From: Flavimaricola sp.
GTDB taxonomy: Bacteria; Pseudomonadota; Alphaproteobacteria; Rhodobacterales; Rhodobacteraceae
Length of the DNA stretch: 38,688 nucleotides
Direction: 5' to 3'
NCBI GenBank assembly: GCA_020629175.1
Contig: JAHDDU010000028.1
Span: 1 to 38,688 of the forward strand
The notes under the pieces were generated by a model. That model was given only the letters and a program-made list of their open reading frames with translations, ran no database searches and had not been told where the DNA came from. Below are positions 1 through 9,122 of the stretch, piece after piece (within the stretch, counting starts at the first letter, position 1; each line of letters begins with the position of its first letter). Made by a program: the position numbers and the translations under genes.

Positions 1-2
1 TG

Positions 3-71
3 CGCGGCTCGCAAATGCGGTTTACGACAGACCGCGGCGCGGGCGATGATGCGACCTTCAATCTGCGTTAA
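3..71 (+). CDS. 3' end of an unidentified protein (partial)
   Basis: An open frame enters from the left edge and ends at a TAA at 69-71. Only about 22 residues are visible, ending in ATFNLR. The stop overlaps the stop codon of the convergent minus-strand gene (68-70), inside a TTAA palindrome, which is a usual arrangement for neighbouring convergent genes. The fragment is too short to name a family and could be chance. Confidence 0.35.
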   Translation, partial: RGSQMRFTTDRGAGDDATFNLR

Positions 72-1645
72 GGCGTCGTGGCCGCAATAAGGTCGTCGAG
101 TGAAACCTCGGAATAAGACAGGCTACCGGGGTGAACATCCCGGTAGTTCGTGCATCGGCGCTCGTCGGTAAATGACTGAGCAACGATATCGAACGTATCC
201 ATGCTCAACACATCCAATGCGCCACAGCCGGGCCGGTTTGGCGCACTTGTGCAGACCCGATCAAAGATAATCTTGGCGCGAAACAGGGGACAAAGGATCG
301 CCTCATCGACGGCGTCCCCGGGTGCGCTATCGAGCAATTCATAGGGTGGGTCCAGTCTGAGCGCATAGAACTTGACCATCAGGATTTCGACATAATCCCA
401 AAAGTCCTGCGGTCGGCTGTTGGTCTCATTCATTAGAGCGGTAAAGACCGTGTGCAGTCCGGGATGAGGCAGCTCGTGGGAGTGACCGGCCATCAGCTCA
501 AGCCCTTGCGCGAGCACATCAGGCCTGTGACGGCCCAGCTGCAACATTTCGTGCCAGATAGCGATCCCCTCACGACGCAGATCATCCGCATTTGGCAAAA
601 GATCCTCGGGCTCGTTCCTGTGCATCGTGAGAGGGGACACGTAGTCGCGTGCAACCATGTTGAGGAACGTCACACTGTTGGGCGAGTCGCGCAACCGTTG
701 CTCAAAAACCTGCTGTCTGGCGTCCAGAAGCATCTGGTAGGAATCGTCGTTTTTGACGCGTAGAGGCACGTGACGCATGTAGTGATCGAACCAGGCAATT
801 TCCATTTCCGGCACAATGAGCAATTCCAGAAGGCGCAAAAGCTCGTCGCCGGCGTCTGGTTGCAATCGCCATGGGCCAGAATACATGTCGATCAAGAGCC
901 CGACCGGGGCTATGTCTTCATGGTCTTCGAGAGTCGTGATCACCCAATCGCTATAGTGAAGCGTGAGACCAAATTGATGGACCAACGTCAACTGACATCC
1001 AACAACGCCATAGTCGGGAACCTCCGGTCCGATCTCGGCGCAAATGGCTTCACCCATATCAAGAGTTCCGCCCCATGTCGGGGATACACTTCCCAGTGCT
1101 CTCCATAGGGTTTGGCGCGTCGGGCCAATGTCGACTGTTTGACGTAGCAAGGGAAGTACGTCGCGGGGATGCCCGCGATGACCGGCCACTGCGATTGCCG
1201 CATCGAAAGCGGGCAAAAATGTCGGATCCAACGCGAGCGCCTCTGTTGCATGTGCGTGGGCCATGTCGATCTGGTCATCAAATCCCGCAGCCGCGCGCCG
1301 AGTGACCATTTGCGCGTCCGCAGTTCCGCGTATTTCCCACGCCAATTTCATGTTCATGTGCGCGAGGCCAACAAGCGGATAGGCACTTTCGGGATGCGCT
1401 GCATGCCACTCCTCGGTGATGGCATAGCGATCAAGATGCGCGGTATTCCAAAGAACGAGATACACGGATTGAAGTGTCGTGAAATCCCGGCGTTCAAGGG
1501 CAATGCTGTGCGCTTGGGAAAACAGATCCTCTAGGTCATCAAAAGCGCGGGCATCGAGAGCGACGCGGACGTCCTCAACCTTTAGGTCGGCTTTGGCCAT
1601 CGACGCCAAACTGAAGATAAGCACGAGGAAAAGTCTGTAAAGCAT
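68..1645 (-). CDS. secreted protein of unknown function, alpha-helical/TPR-like
   Basis: 525 residues. The start has a clear Sec signal peptide: short basic N-terminus, a leucine/isoleucine-rich core and an A-K-A type cleavage site near residue 19, so the protein is probably periplasmic. The mature part is rich in short helices. Stretches around residues 110-180 (AHATEALALDPTFLPAF) look like tetratricopeptide units, and the overall style resembles DUF4034-type proteins. Several cysteines near 200-220 and 455-500 could form disulfides. I do not recognise a catalytic motif. The gene stands alone: its stop overlaps the tail of a convergent gene, and the SDHAF4-like gene upstream is 77 bp away on the same strand. 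That gap shows no clear promoter. Function unknown. Confidence 0.8.
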   Translation of the reverse strand: MLYRLFLVLIFSLASMAKADLKVEDVRVALDARAFDDLEDLFSQAHSIALERRDFTTLQSVYLVLWNTAHLDRYAITEEWHAAHPESAYPLVGLAHMNMKLAWEIRGTADAQMVTRRAAAGFDDQIDMAHAHATEALALDPTFLPAFDAAIAVAGHRGHPRDVLPLLRQTVDIGPTRQTLWRALGSVSPTWGGTLDMGEAICAEIGPEVPDYGVVGCQLTLVHQFGLTLHYSDWVITTLEDHEDIAPVGLLIDMYSGPWRLQPDAGDELLRLLELLIVPEMEIAWFDHYMRHVPLRVKNDDSYQMLLDARQQVFEQRLRDSPNSVTFLNMVARDYVSPLTMHRNEPEDLLPNADDLRREGIAIWHEMLQLGRHRPDVLAQGLELMAGHSHELPHPGLHTVFTALMNETNSRPQDFWDYVEILMVKFYALRLDPPYELLDSAPGDAVDEAILCPLFRAKIIFDRVCTSAPNRPGCGALDVLSMDTFDIVAQSFTDERRCTNYRDVHPGSLSYSEVSLDDLIAATTP

Positions 1646-1722
1646 CTGGCTACCTCAATGAGTCAAGACAACTCTAACGGGCAATCCTGGCCTTTTCTTG
1701 ACGCGAAAAGTGTAAAACGGGG

Positions 1723-1905
1723 TCAGAAGTCGACCGCAATCCCCTTTTTCTCCCAGTCGCCAAATCGGACCGGCTCTGGGCCGGTGGGGCCTCCCAGTTC
1801 GGCGGGGCGGTCCGACAGGTCTTCGGCCTTGCGGCGTTCGGCGGCTTCGGCGAGGGCGCGCTTCGCGGCGGCGGGTAGTTCGGTATCTGGTGACGACATG
1901 GGCAA
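1723..1905 (-). CDS. DUF1674 / succinate dehydrogenase assembly factor 4 (SDHAF4/Sdh8-like)
   Basis: 60 residues. The C-terminus carries the family signature: a [19 protein letters not shown] block (residues 42-60), preceded by an [15 protein letters not shown] helix. In mitochondria the homologue SDHAF4/Sdh8 binds FAD-loaded SdhA, shields it from making reactive oxygen species and helps it join SdhB. Bacterial members are assumed to act likewise in the cytoplasm. The length is typical of alphaproteobacterial members. The gene is divergent from rsmB (62 bp between starts) and not next to sdh genes. The family assignment rests on the C-terminal motif; the bacterial role is inferred from eukaryotic work. 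Confidence 0.85.
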   Translation of the reverse strand: MPMSSPDTELPAAAKRALAEAAERRKAEDLSDRPAELGGPTGPEPVRFGDWEKKGIAVDF

Positions 1906-1967
1906 TCCTTGTCAGCGGCTTTCTCTTTGATATACGCGGGCTTTGATGTGCAGCAAGGGGTGCGGCG

Positions 1968-3242
1968 ATGGCGCGCGGACAAAACCTGACCGGTCTGGCA
2001 CCGCGCAAGGCTGCGTTGGGTCTGCTTACTGGTGTGTTGTCTGAGGCACGTTTGTTGCCTGAGCTGATCGGCGACGGTGCTGTCGCTCATCTGCCGCCAG
2101 AAGACCGGGCGAGGGCTCAACGTCTTGCGCTCGAGACACTGCGGCATCTGGATCGCGCGGATCGGTTGCTCAAGCCGCACTTGCAAAAGAACCCGCCACT
2201 GGCCGTCCGCAACGCCCTGCGGCTTGGGACGGTGGAGTTGTGTCAGGGGGCAGCAGCACACGGTGTTGTCAACGCGATGGTCGATCTTGTCGCGTCTGGC
2301 AAGCGCACGCGCAATTACAAAGGGCTGGTAAACGCCGTTTTGCGAAAGGTCGCGGACGGTGGCCCGGAAAGTTGGGCCGCGTCATCAGTTTCAAAGATGC
2401 CGAACTGGTTGCGTCAGCCCATGGTTGCGGCGTGGAGCCGAAAGACGGTTGAGGAAATTGAGGCGGTGCATGCCGCTTCCGTCCCATTGGATTTGACCGC
2501 CAAAGGTGATCCCGAAGCATTGGCCGAACGCGTTGGCGGTACTTTGTTGCCGACTGGTTCAGTCCGGCTGGCACACGTGCCGCAGGTGTCCGCTCTCCCC
2601 GGATACGAGGCAGGCGAGTGGTGGGTTCAGGATGCAGCGGCGTCTTTGCCGGTGCGCCTCTTGGGTGACGTCACTGGCAAGCGCGCGATTGATCTGTGTG
2701 CGGCGCCGGGGGGCAAGACGATGCAGCTGGCCGCAGCTGGAGCACAGGTGACGGCAATTGATGACAACGCGGCCCGCATGGCGCGGGTGACTGAAAATCT
2801 TGCGCGTACAGGACTGGCGGCTGAAACTGTCGTGTCAGATGCTTTTGACGTCAACGGCCATTACGACATCGTTCTGCTGGATGCGCCGTGTTCCGCAACG
2901 GGCACAATCCGGCGCCATCCCGATCTGCCCTACGCCAAAGATGGCTCTGATTTTGGGGCGTTGATGGAACAGCAGACCCAGATGATCGATCATGCTCTCG
3001 GCTTGCTCGCGCCTGGCGGGCGGCTGATGTTTTGTACCTGTAGTCTCTTGCCCGATGAAGGGGAGGTGCAGATCGAGGAGGCGCTGGCCCGACACAAAGG
3101 GCTGAAGGTTGCCCCTGTGAATGCGCCCGGGATTGAGGACGCGTGGCGGACCGAGGAGGGTGGCGTGCGTCTGCGCCCGGATATCTGGGCCGCACGTGGA
3201 GGCGTCGATGGCTTCTATATGGCGTGCCTCGTCAAGGCGTGA
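1968..3242 (+). CDS. rsmB: 16S rRNA m5C967-type methyltransferase RsmB
   Basis: 424 residues. The N-terminal ~130 residues form a NusB-like RNA-binding domain (VVNAMVDLV region near 105). The C-terminal part is a SAM-dependent RNA (cytosine-5) methyltransferase. The SAM site AIDLCAAPGGKT lies near 241-252, motif IV is D305-A-P-C308-S-A-T-G, and motif VI is C356-T-C358-S. The two cysteines are those used by this family for catalysis and product release. RsmB methylates C967 of 16S rRNA in E. coli. The stop overlaps the GTG start of the heparinase-like gene by four bases, suggesting translational coupling. The rsmB - heparinase - purH order is common in Rhodobacterales. Confidence 0.93.
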   Translation: MARGQNLTGLAPRKAALGLLTGVLSEARLLPELIGDGAVAHLPPEDRARAQRLALETLRHLDRADRLLKPHLQKNPPLAVRNALRLGTVELCQGAAAHGVVNAMVDLVASGKRTRNYKGLVNAVLRKVADGGPESWAASSVSKMPNWLRQPMVAAWSRKTVEEIEAVHAASVPLDLTAKGDPEALAERVGGTLLPTGSVRLAHVPQVSALPGYEAGEWWVQDAAASLPVRLLGDVTGKRAIDLCAAPGGKTMQLAAAGAQVTAIDDNAARMARVTENLARTGLAAETVVSDAFDVNGHYDIVLLDAPCSATGTIRRHPDLPYAKDGSDFGALMEQQTQMIDHALGLLAPGGRLMFCTCSLLPDEGEVQIEEALARHKGLKVAPVNAPGIEDAWRTEEGGVRLRPDIWAARGGVDGFYMACLVKA

Positions 3243-5062
3243 CTCGGCTGTTCTCCATCAGTATAGATGGGATAAGAACAAGCGGAATATCCGCCGACGA
3301 CAGAGGCAGCACATTGGGACAGCCCGGCACATTCGCGGCGCGTCGTACGCGCTGGTTGCACCGTTTCCACGCGCGGCGTGCGGCGCGGGCAAGTTCTGCG
3401 ACAGCCTTTGTCTCGGCCCCGGAGCCTCGGAGTTTTGGCCGGTTTGCGCGAGGTCGTCAGCTGATCGCAGGTAATTTCCTCTTTTCCGGCCATCTAGTCG
3501 AAGCGCCTGGTGCGATGATTTGGGACATAGGTGCGGGCGATTCTCAAATCACCGATGAAATTCATGGCTGCGTCTGGCTGGATGATCTGGCAGCCGTGGG
3601 GGATGTTCGCGCACGCGACAAAGCGCAGGCGTGGATTTGGGAGTGGATCGCCCGCTATGACGATGGCAGTGGTCCAGGGTGGACGCCTGATCTGGCCGGG
3701 CGACGCTTGATCCGCTGGATAAATCACGCGTTGTTCGTGTTGCGGGGCAAGGACAAAGAAGCGGGCGATGCGTTTTATCGCAGCTTGTCCCGGCAAACTG
3801 CATTTCTTTCCCGACGCTGGAAAGCAGCGGATCCTGGTCTGCCCCGATTTGAGGCGCTGACAGGTATGGTTTACGCCGGCTTGTCGCTCGAAGGGATGCA
3901 GCATCACGTTGAAGCAGCGCTCGCCGTACTGGCCAAAGATTGCGCGGCGGAGATTGATCACACAGGCGGGATAGCGACCCGCAATCCCGAAGAGTTGATG
4001 GAGGTTTGCACCCTCCTGATCTGGACCAAACAGGCGCTGGAGGACGCGGGCATCCTAGTGCCGCCGAATATATCGCAGGCAATTTTACGCATCGCACCGG
4101 TTTTGCGCACACTCCGCCATTCGGACGGTGGACTCGCCCGGTTTCACGGTGGGGGACGTGGCCTTGATGGGCGCTTGGATCAGGCTCTGGCAGCGTCCGG
4201 CGTTCGGGGTCTCTCGCAGGATACGCGGCCCATGGGGTTTGTTCGCCTGCATGGTGGGCGCACCACGCTGATTGCCGATGCGCAGAGTCCGCCGAAAGGG
4301 CGTGCGGCGGGTGAAGCACATGCTGCGACACTCGCGTTTGAGTTGTCCTCTGGCAGACGGCCTTTGGTGGTGAACTGCGGCTCAGGTGCCCCCTTCGGCC
4401 TTGACTGGCGCCGGGCAGGGCGTGCCACGGCGAGCCATTCGACCTTGGGGATTGAAGGTTATTCTTCTTCTCGTCTGAACAGCGATGATCTGCTCGTCGA
4501 TGGCCCTGATCGCGTGTTGTGCGAGGTGCATGCGCTGGATGATGGCACTCGGCTTGAGATGGCCCATAACGGGTGGGAGAAAACGCACGGGCTGACCCAT
4601 GCCAGAACGCTTGATCTCTCGTTCGATGGTCGAGGGTTGGCGGGAGAGGATTTGCTAACGACTTTGACAGAGGCAAACCAAAAGCGGTTTGACCGGGTTC
4701 TGGATGATGGCGCGTTGCAGGGCGTGCCGTTTAGTCTGCGTTTTCATTTCCACCCTGATGTTGAGGCCGAGCTCGATATGGGCGGCACGGCAGTTTCTCT
4801 GGCGCTCAAAAGTGGGGAGGTTTGGGTGTTTCGCCATGATGGAACGGCGCAAATAACGCTCGCCCCGTCCGTATATCTGGAAAACGGGCGTTTGCGGCCA
4901 CGTTCCGCAAAACAGGTGGTTTTATCCGGCCGTGCGATGACGTATGCGACGCGCGTGCGCTGGTCTTTGGCCAAGGCGCAGGACACGCCCAACAGCCTGC
5001 GGGATCTCGCCCCGGCAGAAAGCGGCGATGAAGAAGATGAGGGGACATCTGCCAATGACTGA
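3239..5062 (+). CDS. heparinase II/III family protein
   Basis: 607 residues if translation starts at the GTG at 3239, which overlaps the rsmB stop (GTGA). A longer frame opens upstream at 3143 but lies inside rsmB and is not needed. An N-terminal alpha/alpha-toroid-like part (residues ~45-290, with [10 protein letters not shown] and [15 protein letters not shown]) is followed by a heparinase II/III-type beta domain (~330-560, with [11 protein letters not shown]-like and FHFHPDV segments). The family holds polysaccharide lyases acting on uronic-acid polymers. I see no signal peptide, unusual for a lyase acting on external polysaccharide, so a role on an envelope or intracellular glycan is possible. 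The C-terminus is acidic (ESGDEEDEG). It overlaps purH by 8 bp. Substrate unknown. Confidence 0.85.
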   Translation: MTRLFSISIDGIRTSGISADDRGSTLGQPGTFAARRTRWLHRFHARRAARASSATAFVSAPEPRSFGRFARGRQLIAGNFLFSGHLVEAPGAMIWDIGAGDSQITDEIHGCVWLDDLAAVGDVRARDKAQAWIWEWIARYDDGSGPGWTPDLAGRRLIRWINHALFVLRGKDKEAGDAFYRSLSRQTAFLSRRWKAADPGLPRFEALTGMVYAGLSLEGMQHHVEAALAVLAKDCAAEIDHTGGIATRNPEELMEVCTLLIWTKQALEDAGILVPPNISQAILRIAPVLRTLRHSDGGLARFHGGGRGLDGRLDQALAASGVRGLSQDTRPMGFVRLHGGRTTLIADAQSPPKGRAAGEAHAATLAFELSSGRRPLVVNCGSGAPFGLDWRRAGRATASHSTLGIEGYSSSRLNSDDLLVDGPDRVLCEVHALDDGTRLEMAHNGWEKTHGLTHARTLDLSFDGRGLAGEDLLTTLTEANQKRFDRVLDDGALQGVPFSLRFHFHPDVEAELDMGGTAVSLALKSGEVWVFRHDGTAQITLAPSVYLENGRLRPRSAKQVVLSGRAMTYATRVRWSLAKAQDTPNSLRDLAPAESGDEEDEGTSAND

Positions 5063-6638
5063 TCTGCAACCACTGCGCCGCGCCTTGCTTTCGGTGTCCG
5101 ACAAAACGGGCCTGATTGAGCTGGGCCAAGCTCTGGCGGACCGGGGGGTGGAGCTGCTCTCGACCGGTGGTTCCGCTGCGGCGCTGCGCGATGCGGGTCT
5201 GACCGTGCGTGATGTTTCGGACCTGACGGGCTTTCCCGAGATGATGGACGGGCGCGTCAAGACGCTGCACCCGATGGTCCATGGCGGCCTCCTTGCTCTG
5301 AGGGACAACGCTGATCACTTGGGCACGATGGACCAGCACGGGATCGCGCCTATCGATCTGGTCGTCGTCAACCTGTATCCGTTTGAGGCGACAGTCGCCC
5401 GCGGTGCCGGATATGCCGAGACCATTGAGAACATTGATATTGGCGGGCCTGCAATGATCCGGTCTGCGGCCAAGAACCATTCCTTTGTGAACGTGGTGGT
5501 GGATGTTGAAGACTACGGGCCACTGCTCGCCGAGCTTGAAGCGCATGACGGTCAGACGACCTACGCGTTCCGTCAAAAGCTCGCCCAGACCGCCTATGCC
5601 CGGACGGCAGCGTATGACGCAGCGGTCAGCAATTGGATGGCCAAGGCAATCGATGATCCTGCGCCCCGTCGCCGGGTTGTGGCAGGCACATTGGCGCAAA
5701 CTCTGCGTTACGGCGAAAACCCGCATCAGCAGGCGGCGTTTTACACCGATGGGGGCACGCGCCCCGGCATCGCAACGGCACAGCAGCATCAGGGCAAAGA
5801 ACTGTCGTGGAACAACATCAATGATACGGACGCCGCATGGGAGCTGGTGAGCGAGTTTGATCCGGCGGACGGGCCGGCCTGTGTCATCGTCAAACACGCC
5901 AATCCGTGTGGTGTCGCACGTGGCGCAACCTTGGCAGAAGCCTATCAAAAGGCTTTTGATTGCGACAGGACCTCGGCCTTTGGTGGGATCATTGCGTTCA
6001 ATATGCCGCTTGATGAGGCAACGGCCAAGGAGATTACCGGCATCTTTACCGAAGTGGTGATCGCCCCTGGCGCGGACGCTGCCGCCGTGACCCACTTCGC
6101 CAGCAAAAAGAACCTGCGCCTTTTGACCACGACAGGCCTGCCGGATGTCACCGGCGCCGACCTTTCAGTCAGGCAGGTGGCAGGTGGGTTGCTCGTTCAG
6201 GACCGGGATGTCGGTCAGCTTAGCGATTTGCGGGTCGTCACCAAGGCACAGCCAACGGCCGAGCAGATGGCGGACCTGCGATTTGCCTGGACGGTGGCCA
6301 AACACGTCAAGTCCAACGCAATTGTTTATGTGAACGGTGGTGCGACAGTGGGCGTGGGCGCGGGTCAGATGAGCCGCGTTGACAGCACCCGGATTGCTGC
6401 CCGCAAGGCGCAGGATATGGCCGCTGATCTCGGTCTTGATCAGCCATTGACCCAAGGGTCCGTCGTGGCCTCAGACGCGTTCTTTCCCTTTGCCGATGGC
6501 GTTTTGACGGCAGCTGAGGCGGGCGCTGTCGCACTTATCCAGCCGGGCGGATCAATGCGCGATGACGAGGTGATTGCCGCCGCCGACGAGGCGGGGCTGG
6601 CGATGGTCTTTACCGGCATGCGCCACTTCCGGCATTGA
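5055..6638 (+). CDS. purH: bifunctional AICAR transformylase / IMP cyclohydrolase PurH
   Basis: 527 residues, the normal family length. The N-terminal MGS-like IMP cyclohydrolase domain (to about residue 150) shows [19 protein letters not shown] and [13 protein letters not shown]. The C-terminal AICAR formyltransferase domain shows [17 protein letters not shown], the [11 protein letters not shown] segment and a [12 protein letters not shown] end block. PurH performs the last two steps of IMP synthesis: formylation of AICAR from 10-formyl-THF, then ring closure. The start is the ATG at 5055, inside the end of the heparinase gene. lspA follows 7 bp after the stop, so this is one transcription unit with rsmB, heparinase and lspA. 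Confidence 0.97.
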   Translation: MTDLQPLRRALLSVSDKTGLIELGQALADRGVELLSTGGSAAALRDAGLTVRDVSDLTGFPEMMDGRVKTLHPMVHGGLLALRDNADHLGTMDQHGIAPIDLVVVNLYPFEATVARGAGYAETIENIDIGGPAMIRSAAKNHSFVNVVVDVEDYGPLLAELEAHDGQTTYAFRQKLAQTAYARTAAYDAAVSNWMAKAIDDPAPRRRVVAGTLAQTLRYGENPHQQAAFYTDGGTRPGIATAQQHQGKELSWNNINDTDAAWELVSEFDPADGPACVIVKHANPCGVARGATLAEAYQKAFDCDRTSAFGGIIAFNMPLDEATAKEITGIFTEVVIAPGADAAAVTHFASKKNLRLLTTTGLPDVTGADLSVRQVAGGLLVQDRDVGQLSDLRVVTKAQPTAEQMADLRFAWTVAKHVKSNAIVYVNGGATVGVGAGQMSRVDSTRIAARKAQDMAADLGLDQPLTQGSVVASDAFFPFADGVLTAAEAGAVALIQPGGSMRDDEVIAAADEAGLAMVFTGMRHFRH

Positions 6639-6645
6639 GGCAGCC

Positions 6646-7131
6646 ATGAAGCTCACGTTGTGGACAGCCTTCTGGATATTCCTGCTTGATCAGGCGACGA
6701 AATACATCGTCGTCCATGCCCTCAACCTGATTGAACGTGGCGTGATTGAGGTGATGCCGCCCTACCTCACCTTCCGCATGGCGTGGAACTACGGTGTGAA
6801 TTTCGGCCTGTTTGCGGGTTATGATTTGCGCTGGATTTTGATCGGAGTGGCCTTGGTGATCACGGCTGTGGTCCTGTATTGGATGCACCGCGAAGGTGGG
6901 TCCAAGTGGGCACTGATTTCAGCCGGTTTCCTTGTCGGTGGGGCCATTGGCAATGTGATCGACCGCGTTCTCTATGGGGCAGTTGCGGATTTCCTGAATA
7001 TGTCCTGTTGTGGAGTGGAAAATCCTTACGCCTTTAACGTGGCGGACATAGCAATTTTTGTTGGGGCAATCGGATTGGTGTTTTTCACGGGCGAAACCCC
7101 CAAGGACAAGCGCAAAAAGAAGAGCGCGTGA
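6646..7131 (+). CDS. lspA: prolipoprotein signal peptidase LspA
   Basis: 161 residues with four hydrophobic membrane segments. The two aspartate-protease motifs are intact: N103-V-I-D106 in [11 protein letters not shown] and N131-V-A-D134 in FNVADIA. LspA cleaves diacylated prolipoproteins before the lipobox cysteine in the inner membrane. A lysine-rich cytoplasmic tail (DKRKKKSA) ends the protein. The ATG at 6646 sits 7 bp after purH. The next gene, 59 bp downstream, encodes a predicted lipoprotein, i.e. a probable substrate. Confidence 0.95.
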   Translation: MKLTLWTAFWIFLLDQATKYIVVHALNLIERGVIEVMPPYLTFRMAWNYGVNFGLFAGYDLRWILIGVALVITAVVLYWMHREGGSKWALISAGFLVGGAIGNVIDRVLYGAVADFLNMSCCGVENPYAFNVADIAIFVGAIGLVFFTGETPKDKRKKKSA

Positions 7132-7190
7132 CGCGGCGGTGCCTATGGGCTAAGGTCTGCGGCAAGGAAGACGGGAAGGGCTTGGACGCA

Positions 7191-7691
7191 ATGCAAAAGA
7201 CTGTTGTGGCAATTCTGGCGACCGCGCTCATCGCAGGCTGCGTAGGGGGTGGTGATGGGATCCGCAGGCTCAACAGTGGGCAAGGCCCAGATGAGTTTTC
7301 TGTCCAGCCTGCGCTACCGCTGGTCATCCCCGAACAATTGGCTCTGCCCGAGCCGGGTGGTGTGAACCGTGCTGAGACCAATCCCCGTGCGGAAGCGGTC
7401 GCAGCTTTGGGTGGGTCGCTGTCTGCGACGGTTGCGGGCGGCATTCCGTCGCGTGACGCTGCTTTGGTGACGTATGTGAGCCGCAATGGCGTCTCGCCTG
7501 ACATCCGTGCAACCGTCGCGGCCGAAGACGCGGCCATCCGCGGCAACGGACGCTGGGCCAATTTGTTCAACTTCCTTGGACGTGATCGCTACTACCGCGT
7601 GTATGCAAATCAGGCGCTTGATGCCTACGCCGAGCTTCAGAGGTTCCGCAATCTTGGCGTCGCTGTGCCAACTGCCCCGCCACAAAACTAG
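7191..7691 (+). CDS. DUF3035 family lipoprotein
   Basis: 166 residues. The ATG at 7191 gives a type II signal peptide, VVAILATALIAGC, with the lipobox cysteine at about residue 17, so the mature protein should be lipid-anchored. An upstream in-frame start at 7128 would bury this signal and is rejected. The mature part is proline- and alanine-rich and has the DUF3035 character (GGDGIRRLNSGQGPDEFSV, then PLVIPEQLALPEPGG). The residue after the lipid cysteine is valine, not aspartate, so outer-membrane sorting is plausible. It follows lspA closely. Function unknown. Confidence 0.8.
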   Translation: MQKTVVAILATALIAGCVGGGDGIRRLNSGQGPDEFSVQPALPLVIPEQLALPEPGGVNRAETNPRAEAVAALGGSLSATVAGGIPSRDAALVTYVSRNGVSPDIRATVAAEDAAIRGNGRWANLFNFLGRDRYYRVYANQALDAYAELQRFRNLGVAVPTAPPQN

Positions 7692-7781
7692 CGCTCCCTA
7701 TCACAACCTGGTCAATTCGCTTGCGAAGCTCTCTCAGCGGCTTAGGTTTCACCTGACACGAGCTGAAAGGGATTGCCGATA

Positions 7782-9122
7782 ATGCTGCGCCAACTGATGG
7801 CCGCCGGGGCCATGTCCACATTGGGACTGACCTCCGCTGCGGCTGACGACGTGACAACCTTCACCCTCGACAATGGCATGGAAATCGTTGTGATCGAAGA
7901 TCACCGTGCCCCTGTTGTGACGCATATGGTCTGGTACCGCGTGGGGTCCGCGGATGAGCCTGTCGGTGTTTCGGGCGTGGCCCATTTCCTTGAGCATTTG
8001 CTGTTCAAGGCAACGGACGATCTGGAGAGCGGTGAATTTTCGGCGACAGTAGCGGCCAATGGCGGCAGTGATAATGCCTTCACGAGCTATGATTACACCG
8101 GCTATTTCCAGCGGATCGCGGCGGACCGGCTCGAGCTGATGATGACGATGGAAGCAGACAGGATGAACGATCTTATCCTGACGCCCGAAGACATCGAAAC
8201 GGAACGGCAAGTGATTATCGAAGAGCGCAATCAGCGCACTGAGAGCAGCGCCAACGCCCTCGCGCGCGAGCAAATTCGCGCGGCGCAATACCTCAACCAT
8301 CGCTACGGGGTCCCCATCATCGGCTGGATGCACGAGATGGAGCAGCTCCAGATGCAGGACACGCTCGACTTTTACGAGCTTTACTACTCACCCAACAACG
8401 CGATTTTGATCGTGGCGGGCGATGTGGAGCCCGAGGAAGTCCTCGCCCTCGCTGAAACGCACTATGGCGTCATCCCTGCAGAGGACAATCTGCCTGACCG
8501 CGTTCGCCCGGAAGAGCCACCACAACGCGCGGAACGCAGGCTGATCTACGAAGATCCGCGGGTCGCCCAGCTCTACGTGACCCGCAGCTATCTGGCGCAG
8601 GAGCGGGACGCTGGTGCGCAAGAAGAGGCGGCAGCTTTGGTTTATCTGGCTGAGGTTCTGGGGGGGTCATCCTTCACCTCGGTTCTGGGGGAAAAGCTGA
8701 CGTTTGAGAATGACATCGCGCTGTTTTCTGGCGCGGGCTACGGCGGAGTATCGTTGGATGCGACAACGTTTAACCTAACCGTCGTTCCCGCAGAAGGTGT
8801 CAGCCTGCAAGAGGCTGAAGATGCGATGGATGTGGCGCTGGCCGAGTTCATGCAAGAAGGCGTCGATCCCGAACAGCTCGAGCGGTTGCGGGCGCAATTC
8901 CGCGCGGCCGAGATTTATGCCCGCGATAACGTTGCAGGCATCGCCCGTCGCTATGGCACCGCACTGACGTCTGGGCTGACGGTTGAGGATGTTCAGGCTT
9001 GGCCCGACATCCTGCAAAATGTCACGGCAGAGGACATCATGTCTGCCGCCGAACGCGTTTTTGACCGCAACCAATCGGTGACCGCATGGGTCGTGCGGGA
9101 CAAGGAAGAGGTGATCCAATGA
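7782..9122 (+). CDS. M16 family zinc metallopeptidase (catalytic subunit)
   Basis: 446 residues from the ATG at 7782, which has a GAAAGGGA ribosome site about 9 bp upstream. A TTG three codons earlier is less likely. A signal peptide ends near SAAADD (about residue 22), so the enzyme is probably periplasmic. The M16 zinc motif HxxEH is H68-F-L-E71-H72, and the third ligand lies in the E147/E148 region (IIEERNQR). A second M16 domain starts near residue 180. The substrate-binding R/Y pair typical of the partner subunit is not seen. The next gene overlaps by 4 bp and supplies that pair, so the two likely form a heterodimer, as described for Sphingomonas SPH2681/2682. Confidence 0.92.
   Translation: MLRQLMAAGAMSTLGLTSAAADDVTTFTLDNGMEIVVIEDHRAPVVTHMVWYRVGSADEPVGVSGVAHFLEHLLFKATDDLESGEFSATVAANGGSDNAFTSYDYTGYFQRIAADRLELMMTMEADRMNDLILTPEDIETERQVIIEERNQRTESSANALAREQIRAAQYLNHRYGVPIIGWMHEMEQLQMQDTLDFYELYYSPNNAILIVAGDVEPEEVLALAETHYGVIPAEDNLPDRVRPEEPPQRAERRLIYEDPRVAQLYVTRSYLAQERDAGAQEEAAALVYLAEVLGGSSFTSVLGEKLTFENDIALFSGAGYGGVSLDATTFNLTVVPAEGVSLQEAEDAMDVALAEFMQEGVDPEQLERLRAQFRAAEIYARDNVAGIARRYGTALTSGLTVEDVQAWPDILQNVTAEDIMSAAERVFDRNQSVTAWVVRDKEEVIQ

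Noticed and set aside
3549-4676. 375-codon open frame antisense to the heparinase-like gene
   Set aside because: Low-complexity Arg/Pro/His composition typical of shadow frames; no ribosome site.
4806-6095. 429-codon open frame antisense to purH
   Set aside because: It lies opposite a certain gene, has no family signature and reflects GC-rich antisense openness.
7128-7190. Upstream start for the DUF3035 lipoprotein
   Set aside because: It would place 21 polar residues before the lipoprotein signal.
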